From Bacteroidota bacterium (lineage in GTDB: Bacteria; Bacteroidota; Bacteroidia; Sphingobacteriales; Sphingobacteriaceae), in NCBI GenBank assembly GCA_025355225.1, contig JANYAB010000234.1:1-20728 (forward strand): a stretch of 20,728 nt of DNA, written 5' to 3'. Each line of letters begins with the position of its first letter. The first letter of the stretch is position 1. Position numbers and translations under genes: made by a program. Of the stretch, positions 7,460 to 14,034 are shown one piece after another. The notes below the pieces were generated by a model that did no database searches, was not told the origin of the DNA, and was given only the letters and a program-made list of their open reading frames with translations.

Positions 7460-7737
7460 AAGTAACAAACTTTTTACAGTAACAAATCGACAATTACAAA
7501 CGTGAAATAACTGTTAAATTCGAATAAAATAGCGATAATTGTCTTTTTAACAATTAAAATATAAATGTTCTGGACAATAACATCGCGGTTTTACACAATT
7601 TTTAAAACAAAATTCAGTTCATATTAGTGATTTGTTTTAAAATTTTTAAAACATTATTTCAATTAATTGATTTACAATAGTATATAAGAACAATCAGCCT
7701 GGTCAAATTAAAATACAGAACAGGCCATATTTAAAAA
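7460..7737. other. AT-rich intergenic stretch upstream of the acylase
   Basis: Very AT-rich with no ORF of note on either strand. It should hold the - strand acylase promoter and, if real, the + strand promoter of candidate small RNA copy B. I could not assign either set of boxes with confidence. Confidence 0.4.
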
Positions 7738-7865
7738 AACGATCAACACGATCATATAAGAGCTTGGATCAATATTCAAATATTATCTGAGATTTAGTTG
7801 ATTCAATATCATTAGATATGATATTGATGTGCGTTCCGGGGTGAGATACGGAACGCATTTTTTTT
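7738..7865 (+). ncRNA. Candidate small RNA, copy B
   Basis: Both flanking protein genes are on the - strand, yet a strong + strand intrinsic terminator ends this stretch, so it must end some + strand transcript without a protein gene. It carries the box GATTTAGTTGAT (7791-7802) also found in copy A at 1655-1666. A perfect 9-bp hairpin follows (CAATATCAT, 5-nt loop, ATGATATTG; 7804-7826), then the terminator whose loop sequence is shared with copy A. GATCAAC/CGATCA words upstream are also similar. The 5' end is a guess. I cannot assign it to a known RNA family. Confidence 0.5.
7830..7865 (+). terminator. Intrinsic terminator
   Basis: TGCGTTCCG pairs with CGGAACGCA around a GGGTGAGATA loop, followed by eight T residues (7858-7865). 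On the opposite strand no T-run follows the stem, so it works on the + strand. Its downstream edge is 13 bp from the stop of the - strand YciI-family gene. Confidence 0.85.
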
Positions 7866-7878
7866 GCTGCTGCCAAAA

Positions 7879-8181
7879 TCACAATTTGTTTTTAGGAGTA
7901 ACCGCACGCATAGGATAGTATTCGTATTTATTTATGGTTGCAGCGGGATCATTTTTTATCAGCTCCTTCAATTGCTCCTCGTCTTCCACCTCAACCACTC
8001 CAATACCGTAAACCCCGTTCGGATCAAGCACAGGCCCATAAACAACAACCCGTCCCTTGTCCATCCAATCGCCCCAATAAACGACATGCTGCTGCATAAT
8101 GGCCCTTTCCTGCACAGTCATGTCCTGGGCAAAGGTGGGTCGAACCGGGTTTAATTTTAGAAAGTAATTTTTATTCCAAAT
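7879..8181 (-). CDS. YciI family protein, apparent ATT start
   Basis: 100 aa if read from ATT at 8181. The first ATG (8121) would give only 80 aa and remove the first strand of the fold. Codons upstream of that ATG translate to FLKLNPVRPTFAQD, typical of the conserved start of YciI/YCII proteins, so they are clearly coding. The frame is closed by TGA at 8194-8196, and no ATG, GTG or TTG lies between the TGA and 8121. An AAAGGA ribosome site (8194-8189) stands 7 nt before the ATT. Family residues include H32 (QQHVVYW) and D53 (VLDPNG). YCII domains are dimeric ferredoxin-like folds with varied or unknown catalytic roles; cytoplasmic. Alternatives are a mutated start (young pseudogene) or a sequencing error. 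Confidence 0.75.
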   Translation of the reverse strand: MWNKNYFLKLNPVRPTFAQDMTVQERAIMQQHVVYWGDWMDKGRVVVYGPVLDPNGVYGIGVVEVEDEEQLKELIKNDPAATINKYEYYPMRAVTPKNKL

Positions 8182-8188
8182 ATAATAT

Positions 8189-8194
8189 TCCTTT
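8189..8194 (-). promoter_or_regulatory. Ribosome binding site supporting the ATT start
   Basis: AAAGGA on the - strand, 7 nt before the ATT at 8181 and 67 nt before the first in-frame ATG. It is too far away to serve the ATG. Confidence 0.5.
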
Positions 8195-8202
8195 CAGGAA
8201 GC

Positions 8203-8393
8203 AAGATATAAGAAGCGGGATATAAGAATAAAGAGTCAAGATATAAGAACTAAGATTAAAAAGGACTTATTTTATCCGCTTTATGTAGCCCGCTGGCGGG
8301 TTTAACTATTTACTTTAAGTCACTTGACAGATTGTCGCTTTTTTTGCTGATTCTTATCTCTTAACTCTTATCTCCTGACTCTTGATTTCTGAC
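8203..8393. repeat. Inverted short-word array (AAGATATAAGA / TCTTATCTC family)
   Basis: The left arm (about 8203-8256) repeats words such as AAGATATAAGA and AAGAGTCAAGA. The right arm (about 8346-8393) carries the complementary words CTTATCTC, TTAACTC and GACTCTTGA. Alignment of the arms as reverse complements is clear but imperfect. A GC-rich mini-stem (CCCG/CGGG, 8289-8300) lies between. The array separates two - strand genes, directly after the histidine kinase stop. No ORF is seen. Confidence 0.7.
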
Positions 8394-8406
8394 CCTCAAT
8401 TCACTT

Positions 8407-9867
8407 TTAATTGGTAATTGGCAAAGTAAACCAAAACGTCGAGCCTTTCCCTTCTTCACTCTCCATACCTACCTTGCCTTTATGACGGTTAATAATTTCG
8501 GCGGAGATATACAATCCCAACCCCAGACCGGAAAAATTTTGCGATGATTCATGTACCCTGAAAAACCGGTCGAAAATAAAAGACTGCTTATCCTGGGGTA
8601 TACCGATACCAAAATCAGTAACCGAAAATTTGAGATCATTACCATTTTTTTCAATATTGATAACCACCATATCCTTATCCGGCGAATACTTGATAGCGTT
8701 GGATAATAAATTAATGATGACCTGCTCTACCCTGGTACGATCAGCAAAAACAATTATTGGTTCGTTTTTTTCAATAACAAAATGGTGCCCAATGGTATAT
8801 TGCATTACTTCGCTTATACAATCCTTAACCGAATCCTGAAAAAGATAGTTAATTAAATTAAGCTGCATTTTACCCGATTGAATCCTGGTTACATCAAGCA
8901 GGTCATCAACTATTTCAGTTAATTTTTTAACCTGCTTGTTAGCCATGCTAATGAATTTGCGAATTTTTGCGGGGTCCAATTCAACCTGCGACAATTTTTC
9001 CAGTATTTGCAGCGAGGCTTTCATACTGGTTATCGGTGTTTTTAATTCGTGGCTGGCTATTCCTAAAAACTCGTCTCTCTTTTTAAGTAATTGTCTTGTC
9101 GCCTTTTGTGCACGCTCCTGGTCGTCAATGTCGATCATGCTGCCAATATATCCGGCAAAATCCGGATTATAGATGGGGTTTGCATAACTCAGCATCCAAC
9201 GGTATTGTCCGCCCATTTTACGGAACCTGAATTTTGCCTGCATCGGAACACGCGCAAGAAAATCATTTCTGAGTTTTTCTATTACTCCCCGCAGGTCATC
9301 CGGATAAACAGCGTCCAGAGCCTGTACCATTAATTGCGCGTCCAAATCCAGCTCGGTAAAATTCTTCCAGGTATCATTTACATAAGTAATGATTCCATTT
9401 TCATTTACCTGCCATATAATCAGCGAATTATTGTTTGATAGCGCTTTAAAATGCTGTTCGCTTATCTTTAAAGCCTCGAGGGCTTTTTTCTGTTCGTGTA
9501 TGTTGGTACAGGTGCCAACCCACATAATTACCTTACCATTTTCATCCTTTTGCGGGCAAACCCTGGTCAAATGCCACAGATATTCGCCATCTAATCTCAT
9601 AAAACGTTGTTCAATTTCAATGTCATTGCCAGCTGCTATTGATTTTGGCCATTCCAATTCAGCAATTTTTCTTTCATCGGGATGAAGAATTTCCCATATT
9701 CTGATCCTGAGCTCTTCCAAAGTTCGCGCACCAGTATAATCATACCAGCCTTTATTATAATAGTTAGCGCGGCCGTCCGGCCCAGAGGTCCACATTTTAT
9801 GAGGCATAGCATCGGCAATAAATCTGAACCTGCCTTCTTCTTTCATCTCATTGCTGACCTTTGTCAT
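8407..9867 (-). CDS. Soluble PAS-PAS sensor histidine kinase (orphan)
   Basis: 486 aa with no signal peptide or membrane segment, so a cytoplasmic sensor. First PAS/PAC about 12-125 (MWTSGPDGRANYYNKGW, then RLDGEYLWHLTRV). Second PAS/PAC about 137-250 (IIWQVNENGIITYVNDTW, then KMGGQYRWMLSY). HisKA follows, with H273 in FLGIASHELKTPITSMK. The HATPase_c domain has the N box INLLSNAIKYSP (385-396), G1 DFGIGIP (418-424), the F box FIFDRFFRV (430-438) and G2 GLGLGLYIS (447-455). All catalytic boxes are intact. It autophosphorylates H273 and would pass phosphate to a response regulator, but none is encoded nearby. The start is ATG at 9867; M8 is a possible alternative. Upstream it diverges from the aminopeptidase gene across a 393-bp repeat-bearing gap. 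Ligand unknown. Confidence 0.92.
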   Translation of the reverse strand: MTKVSNEMKEEGRFRFIADAMPHKMWTSGPDGRANYYNKGWYDYTGARTLEELRIRIWEILHPDERKIAELEWPKSIAAGNDIEIEQRFMRLDGEYLWHLTRVCPQKDENGKVIMWVGTCTNIHEQKKALEALKISEQHFKALSNNNSLIIWQVNENGIITYVNDTWKNFTELDLDAQLMVQALDAVYPDDLRGVIEKLRNDFLARVPMQAKFRFRKMGGQYRWMLSYANPIYNPDFAGYIGSMIDIDDQERAQKATRQLLKKRDEFLGIASHELKTPITSMKASLQILEKLSQVELDPAKIRKFISMANKQVKKLTEIVDDLLDVTRIQSGKMQLNLINYLFQDSVKDCISEVMQYTIGHHFVIEKNEPIIVFADRTRVEQVIINLLSNAIKYSPDKDMVVINIEKNGNDLKFSVTDFGIGIPQDKQSFIFDRFFRVHESSQNFSGLGLGLYISAEIINRHKGKVGMESEEGKGSTFWFTLPITN

Positions 9868-10111
9868 AGTAATATTCTATCTTTAATTGCATAAATCGCA
9901 TGCCCTCTACCACGATGTGAGCCTGTCAGCAAAAACTACATTAGTCTGATTTATTATAAAAAGTCGACCGCTAATAGATTCTATACCCGAAATAAATTAA
10001 AAAGTTTTACAATTGGAATTTCCGGGTTAAATAATATTAATCGTTTGATTGCTAAAGATCGTTAGGTTTTAGTTTTTCATAAAGCTGTTCTAAAATGGTC
10101 AAGCCTAAACC

Positions 10112-10217
10112 AAAACTTCCTAATTCTAAATTCCTTGTTCGATGTTGCTTAGGCTGAGGTCATGAAGGCCCTGTATCGAATTAAAACTTCATCATTCGAT
10201 ATTCCTTGTTCGGTGTT
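10112..10217. repeat. 35-bp direct repeat, 71-bp period (ATTCCTTGTTCGRTGTT)
   Basis: The units at 10112-10146 and 10183-10217 match at 30 of 35 positions. Both begin AAAACTTC and end ATTCCTTGTTCG[AG]TGTT. Words such as ATTCGATATTC recur just downstream and again, in complement, at 17961-18075. The rest of the gap (9868-10111) holds no gene I can support. Confidence 0.7.
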
Positions 10218-10248
10218 CGATATTCATCCTATTCTTCTCAACAAAGAA

Positions 10249-10256
10249 TATATTTG
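10249..10256 (+). promoter_or_regulatory. -7 box TATATTTG next to the aminopeptidase start
   Basis: A perfect TAnnTTTG match ends 4 nt before the ATG at 10261, implying a leaderless or near-leaderless mRNA, an arrangement often seen in Bacteroidota. This box argues that translation starts at 10261 rather than at the in-frame ATG at 10162. No good -33 TTG is present at standard spacing. Confidence 0.5.
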
Positions 10257-10260
10257 CAGC

Positions 10261-11664
10261 ATGGATCTCCACCTTTTCGACAAACAGGTTTACATCGACC
10301 GCAGGCGTATATTAAAACAAAATATCGGCGCGGATGGCCTCATTTTACTCCTTGGAAACGAGGATAGCAGTATGAACTATAAAGACAATTGCTATCCTTT
10401 CAGGCAGGACAGCAGCTTTCTTTATTATTTTGGGTTGGATGTGCCTATGCTTACCGCTGTTATAGATACCGATACCGGCGAAGAAGTAATCTTCGGCAAT
10501 GAGTTAAGCATCGATGATATTGTTTGGACGGGCACTTTGCCCACCGTTAATGAAATGGCTTCGCTGGTAAGTGTCACACAAACAAAAGCATATAACCAGG
10601 TGATCCATTATGTGCATAAGGCCCTGATATCGGGCAGGCAGGTTCATATCTTGCCCCCTTATCGCCCCGAAAATAAAATCAAACTCGCAGAATGGTTCAA
10701 TACGAGTCTAGGTGATGTGGCGGGGTACGTTTCGCCAAAACTGATCAGGGCAGTGATCGCTCAGCGCGTGATCAAATCACCCCTTGAAGTTGCCGAAATG
10801 GATAAAGCAGTTTCTATCAGCGTGGACATGCAATTAGCAGTAATACAAAATACGCGGCCTGGAATAAAGGAATATGAACTGGTAGCCAAAGCCCATGAGG
10901 TGGCGATGGCCAATAACTCGCGGTTAGGCTACCCAGCCATTATTACCACCCACGGGCAAACACTGCATACCCACTATTACGGCAATACTTTGCAGGAAGG
11001 TAGAATGTTATTGTGCGACATAGGCGCCGAAAACGCCATGCACTATGGCGGCGACCTTACCCGAACTTGTCCTGTTGGCCGCAATTTTACTACCCGGCAA
11101 AAAGAATTGTACGAAGTGGTACTGGCATCAATGGACCATGCCATCAGTATGCTAAAGCCGGGGGTGAGGTATAAGGATATACATCTGCAGGCTTGCCTGA
11201 AACTTGCTGATGGATTAAAACAGGTTAATCTGATGAAGGGCGATCCTGCCGAAGCTGTGGAAGCAGGAGCGCATGCTATGTTTTTCCAATGTGGCTTGGG
11301 GCATATGCTGGGGATGGATACCCACGATATGGAAGACCTTGGCGAACCTTACGTTGGCTACACTGATGTCCTGAAAAAGGAAACATCCATATTTGGGCTT
11401 AAATCACTGCGTTTAGGGCGCGAACTGGAAGCAGGCTTTGTGCTGACCGTTGAGCCCGGCATTTATATAATTCCCGAACTGATCGATCGCTGGGAGGCAG
11501 AGAACAAGTATGCTGATTTTATCAACTATGATGTATTAAATACCTACCGCGATTTTGGGGGCATACGTATCGAGGATAATTTTTTGATCACTGATGGCGG
11601 CAGTCAATTGTTGGGCAAATACCTGCCTAAGACATTGAATGAGATTGAGGCGTTGAAAGGGTAG
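10261..11664 (+). CDS. Aminopeptidase P family Xaa-Pro aminopeptidase (M24B)
   Basis: 467 aa. The AMP_N-type domain occupies about 5-135, followed by the pita-bread M24 domain. The five metal ligands are all present: D253 (LLCDIGAENAMHYGGD), D265, H348 (GLGHMLGMDTHD), E398 (VLTVEPGIYI) and E438 (FGGIRIEDN). The conserved HTHYYG-type substrate loop (236-241) is also present. It removes N-terminal residues preceding proline using two divalent metal ions, in the cytoplasm (no signal peptide). I chose ATG 10261 because the family usually begins about there. The 33 extra codons back to 10162 are made of an intergenic repeat, and a -7 box lies directly before 10261. A nested hairpin follows 12 bp after the stop. 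Confidence 0.93.
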   Translation: MDLHLFDKQVYIDRRRILKQNIGADGLILLLGNEDSSMNYKDNCYPFRQDSSFLYYFGLDVPMLTAVIDTDTGEEVIFGNELSIDDIVWTGTLPTVNEMASLVSVTQTKAYNQVIHYVHKALISGRQVHILPPYRPENKIKLAEWFNTSLGDVAGYVSPKLIRAVIAQRVIKSPLEVAEMDKAVSISVDMQLAVIQNTRPGIKEYELVAKAHEVAMANNSRLGYPAIITTHGQTLHTHYYGNTLQEGRMLLCDIGAENAMHYGGDLTRTCPVGRNFTTRQKELYEVVLASMDHAISMLKPGVRYKDIHLQACLKLADGLKQVNLMKGDPAEAVEAGAHAMFFQCGLGHMLGMDTHDMEDLGEPYVGYTDVLKKETSIFGLKSLRLGRELEAGFVLTVEPGIYIIPELIDRWEAENKYADFINYDVLNTYRDFGGIRIEDNFLITDGGSQLLGKYLPKTLNEIEALKG

Positions 11665-11676
11665 AAAAAATCAGTC

Positions 11677-11768
11677 CTGAACCACTGATTAAATTGATTA
11701 AAATGAGGGGGCTGATTTTTGTTAAACAATCGGTGTAATAAATAAAATCAGCTTAATCAGTGGTTCAG
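11677..11768. repeat. Nested inverted repeat (CTGAACCACTGATTA family)
   Basis: The outer stem is 15 bp and perfect: CTGAACCACTGATTA (11677-11691) with TAATCAGTGGTTCAG (11754-11768). An inner perfect 9-bp stem pairs GCTGATTTT (11711-11719) with AAAATCAGC (11744-11752). It starts 12 bp after the aminopeptidase stop and probably forms a strong RNA hairpin there. There is no T-run after it, so it is not a standard intrinsic terminator. Confidence 0.8.
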
Positions 11769-11908
11769 ACGATTAAGATCTTGTATTTTAACCAAAATAA
11801 ACTCAAAGTTTAATCAATATTAAGTTTAAGTAACTATTTAGCGGCTTTTTGTATATTTTTTTAACAAAAACTTATACAAAACTTGCACTATTCTACATAA
11901 CTATTCGT

Positions 11909-11916
11909 TAAATTTG
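11909..11916 (+). promoter_or_regulatory. Candidate -7 box (TAAATTTG)
   Basis: Perfect TAnnTTTG match 48 nt before the ATG at 11965. A TTG at 11883-11885 is 23 nt upstream, a little wider than the usual 19 nt or so. Confidence 0.45.
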
Positions 11917-11964
11917 AAATGCCAATTAGTTTTCTACTTAAAATTTACAGGAAAGGGGTTTATT

Positions 11965-12207
11965 ATGAGACAGCAATCAGCATTTCATCCGGAACAACAA
12001 TTTCATGTACTGATCAATTTTAACAACGATGAGCGAAGTGTTGCCGTTTTACCCGACGATGCAGGCGAATTTCTGGTAGTTGACCAGGGCAAAGTATTAG
12101 GCCAGCTTGGTTTTGACAAGCAGTTAAATTGCGTTTCCTGCCACTGCGAATTGGATGCAAGTATTTTGGCCCAGCTTCATAACGGAATAAAAAAACATTT
12201 TTGTTAA
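11965..12207 (+). CDS. Small conserved-looking protein of unknown function
   Basis: 80 aa. I chose ATG 11965 over the earlier in-frame ATG at 11914 for two reasons: a good ribosome site (AGGAAAGG, 11950-11957) precedes it, and a -7 box overlaps the 11914 start. The protein has no signal peptide. Its centre alternates like a small beta-sheet (QFHVLINFN, SVAVLPDDAGEFLVVDQGKVLGQLGF) and the end is cysteine-bearing (CVSCHCELD, then a helix ending HFC). C-x-x-C-x-C spacing could bind a metal, but this is speculation. I know no family for it. The neighbours are a nested hairpin upstream and an inverted word array just downstream, so it looks monocistronic. Confidence 0.7.
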   Translation: MRQQSAFHPEQQFHVLINFNNDERSVAVLPDDAGEFLVVDQGKVLGQLGFDKQLNCVSCHCELDASILAQLHNGIKKHFC

Positions 12208-12210
12208 AAT

Positions 12211-12334
12211 TAGTTGATTAAGTTGGATTAGGTTGTCCCGATAGTTATCGGGATGGTTGATTAAGTTGAACAGGGCGAAGTGTTGTTAAAAACCTAATCA
12301 ACTACTTAACCCAATCAACTACTCAACCAATCAA
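12211..12334. repeat. Inverted short-word array (CAATCAACC / ACTTAACCC family), copy 2, with inserted palindrome
   Basis: The left side (12211-12270) carries TAGTTGATTAAGTTGG and GGTTGATTAAGTTG. The right side (12291-12334) carries AACCTAATCAACTACTTAAC and related words. The arms are reverse complementary and use the same words as 1465-1568. The left arm is split by TCCCGATA-GT-TATCGGGA (12236-12253), an 8-bp-arm palindrome that looks inserted. The remaining bases to 12445 hold no gene; the promoter of the S53 peptidase should be there. Confidence 0.7.
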
Positions 12335-12445
12335 ATAAATACCGTAAAAACACGCAGTAAAACCAGTAATTGTACTATTGATAGTATATCGGTCAACAGT
12401 TAATTTTATCTGTAATTTAATTAATCGCCTAAATTAAAATCTATC

Positions 12446-13987
12446 ATGAGAACTTTAAAAACAATTGCGTTGCCAGGCAGCCATAAGGCTGCACATGCGG
12501 GTGATGCCACCAGCGAAATTAACAGAGATGAAGCCATAGAAGTAACAGTTCGTATCCGCAGAAAAAAATCAATCGAATCGAAGCTTCAAGCCGGCGAAAG
12601 AATTTCCCACAGTAATTATGAAAAAGAATTTGGCGCCTCGCAGAAAGATGCCGACAAAGTTGAAGCTTTCGCACATGAGCATCATCTGAGCACAGTGGAA
12701 ACAAGCCTGGCCCGCCGGAGCGTTATTTTACGGGGAAGTGTCGCCGACATGGAAAGTGCTTTCGGTGTAAAATTGGCGGGGGCAACCGACTCGGCCGACA
12801 AGGCGATCAGGGTGAGAGAAGGTGATATCTACATTCCGGAAGCATTAAAAGATGTTGTTGAAGGTGTTTTTGGGCTGGATAACCGCCCTGTGGCAAGGCC
12901 CATGTACAGAATATCGCAAAGAGATGGGCAGATTGTTGCGCATGCCGCAGCGCCCGGAGCATTTACTCCAAACCAGCTGGCAAATATTTATGGTTTCCCC
13001 GCTGCTTTTAACGGCAAAGGGCAATGCATCGCGATCATTGAATTAGGCGGTGGTTACCGCACAAAAGATATTAACGCTTATTTTAAAGGGCTCGGCATAA
13101 AAGCGCCGGCAATGAAAGCCATATCGGTTGACAAAGGCAAGAACAGCCCTACAAATGCTAAAAGCGCAGACGGCGAAGTAATGCTTGATATAGAGGTAGC
13201 GGGCGCCGTCGCCCCCGGTGCTAAGATCGTAGTTTATTTTTGCCCCAATACAGATAAAGGATTTCTCGATGCAATAACGAAGGCCATCCATGATACCGCC
13301 AACAAACCATCCGTAGTTTCTATCAGTTGGGGAGCGGCTGAAATAAATTGGACACAACAGTCCCTTAACAACTTTAACGAGGCCTTTAAAGCGGCAGCCC
13401 TGCTTGGTGTTACTATTTGTGTTGCAGCAGGCGATAGCGGTTCCAACGATAATGTGAATGATGGGAATGTCCATGTTGACTTCCCCGCTTCAAGTCCCTA
13501 TGTTCTGGCATGCGGCGGCACCAGTCTTAAAGTAAACGGCAGCGGACAGGTAAGCTCCGAAACCGTATGGCATGATGCCGACGATTCGGCAACCGGTGGT
13601 GGGGTGAGCGAATTTTTTGCATTGCCCGATTACCAGGTGAGCGCCAATGTACCGGTTTCACTCAATAAGAATTTTAAGGGTCGTGGCGTACCTGACGTGG
13701 CGGCTGATGCCGATCCAAACACAGGTTATAAAGTACTGGTAGACGGACAGCAAATGGTAATTGGCGGCACAAGTGCAGTGGCCCCATTAATGGCCGGTTT
13801 AATTGCCCGGGTAAACCAACAGAAGGCCAAAACAGCAGGGTTTATTAATCCTGCCTTGTACGCAAATCCATCTTTGTGCCGTGATATTACAGTAGGTGAC
13901 AATAAAACAACTACCGCCCATACTGGCTACACTGCAGGCCCCGGTTGGGATGCATGTTCCGGCCTGGGCGTACTTTCGGCATTTTAA
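12446..13987 (+). CDS. S53 family peptidase (kumamolisin-like sedolisin) with pro-domain
   Basis: 513 aa. The N-terminal pro-kumamolisin activation domain (about 28-150) contains ISHSNYEKEFGAS and ends in VFGLDNRPVARP. The cut site is likely near AHAAAPGAFTP (165-175). The catalytic domain has E244 and D248 (ADGEVMLDIEVAGAVAPGA), D330 (AAGDSGSND) and S443 (GGTSAVAPLMAG). The E-D and D-D spacings (4 and 82) equal those of kumamolisin, and D-S differs by one. The calcium site is visible as D480-I481 and GPGWDACSGLG near the end. These acid-active serine-carboxyl peptidases mature by self-cleavage. No classical signal peptide is visible, which also holds for kumamolisin precursors, so the secretion route is unclear. 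It converges on the serpin gene with 26 bp between stops. Confidence 0.93.
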   Translation: MRTLKTIALPGSHKAAHAGDATSEINRDEAIEVTVRIRRKKSIESKLQAGERISHSNYEKEFGASQKDADKVEAFAHEHHLSTVETSLARRSVILRGSVADMESAFGVKLAGATDSADKAIRVREGDIYIPEALKDVVEGVFGLDNRPVARPMYRISQRDGQIVAHAAAPGAFTPNQLANIYGFPAAFNGKGQCIAIIELGGGYRTKDINAYFKGLGIKAPAMKAISVDKGKNSPTNAKSADGEVMLDIEVAGAVAPGAKIVVYFCPNTDKGFLDAITKAIHDTANKPSVVSISWGAAEINWTQQSLNNFNEAFKAAALLGVTICVAAGDSGSNDNVNDGNVHVDFPASSPYVLACGGTSLKVNGSGQVSSETVWHDADDSATGGGVSEFFALPDYQVSANVPVSLNKNFKGRGVPDVAADADPNTGYKVLVDGQQMVIGGTSAVAPLMAGLIARVNQQKAKTAGFINPALYANPSLCRDITVGDNKTTTAHTGYTAGPGWDACSGLGVLSAF

Positions 13988-13998
13988 ATGGCGAATAC

Positions 13999-14034
13999 AA
14001 TAACCCGTTACAATTAGTTTTGTAGCGGGTTATT
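13999..14034. terminator. Hairpin between convergent peptidase and serpin genes
   Basis: AATAACCCGTTACAA (13999-14013) pairs with TTGTAGCGGGTTATT (14020-14034) at 14 of 15 positions, with a 6-nt loop. The serpin stop codon lies in the loop and its last codons in the right arm. No T-run follows on either strand, so it may be a weak two-way terminator or a 3' stabiliser. Confidence 0.6.

Noticed and set aside
7460..7468. TTG start three codons upstream for the acylase
   Set aside because: The ATG at 7459 begins a standard signal peptide, so TTG adds nothing.
10162..10260. 33-codon N-terminal extension of the aminopeptidase
   Set aside because: The extra codons translate an intergenic direct repeat, and a -7 box lies immediately before the ATG at 10261. 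The family's normal N-terminus starts at 10261.
11914..11964. Earlier ATG for the small 80-aa protein
   Set aside because: This ATG lies on the promoter -7 box and has no ribosome site. A good site precedes the ATG at 11965.
13043..13474. 143-codon frame antisense to the S53 peptidase gene
   Set aside because: Shadow of a clearly conserved catalytic domain; no ribosome site or homology.
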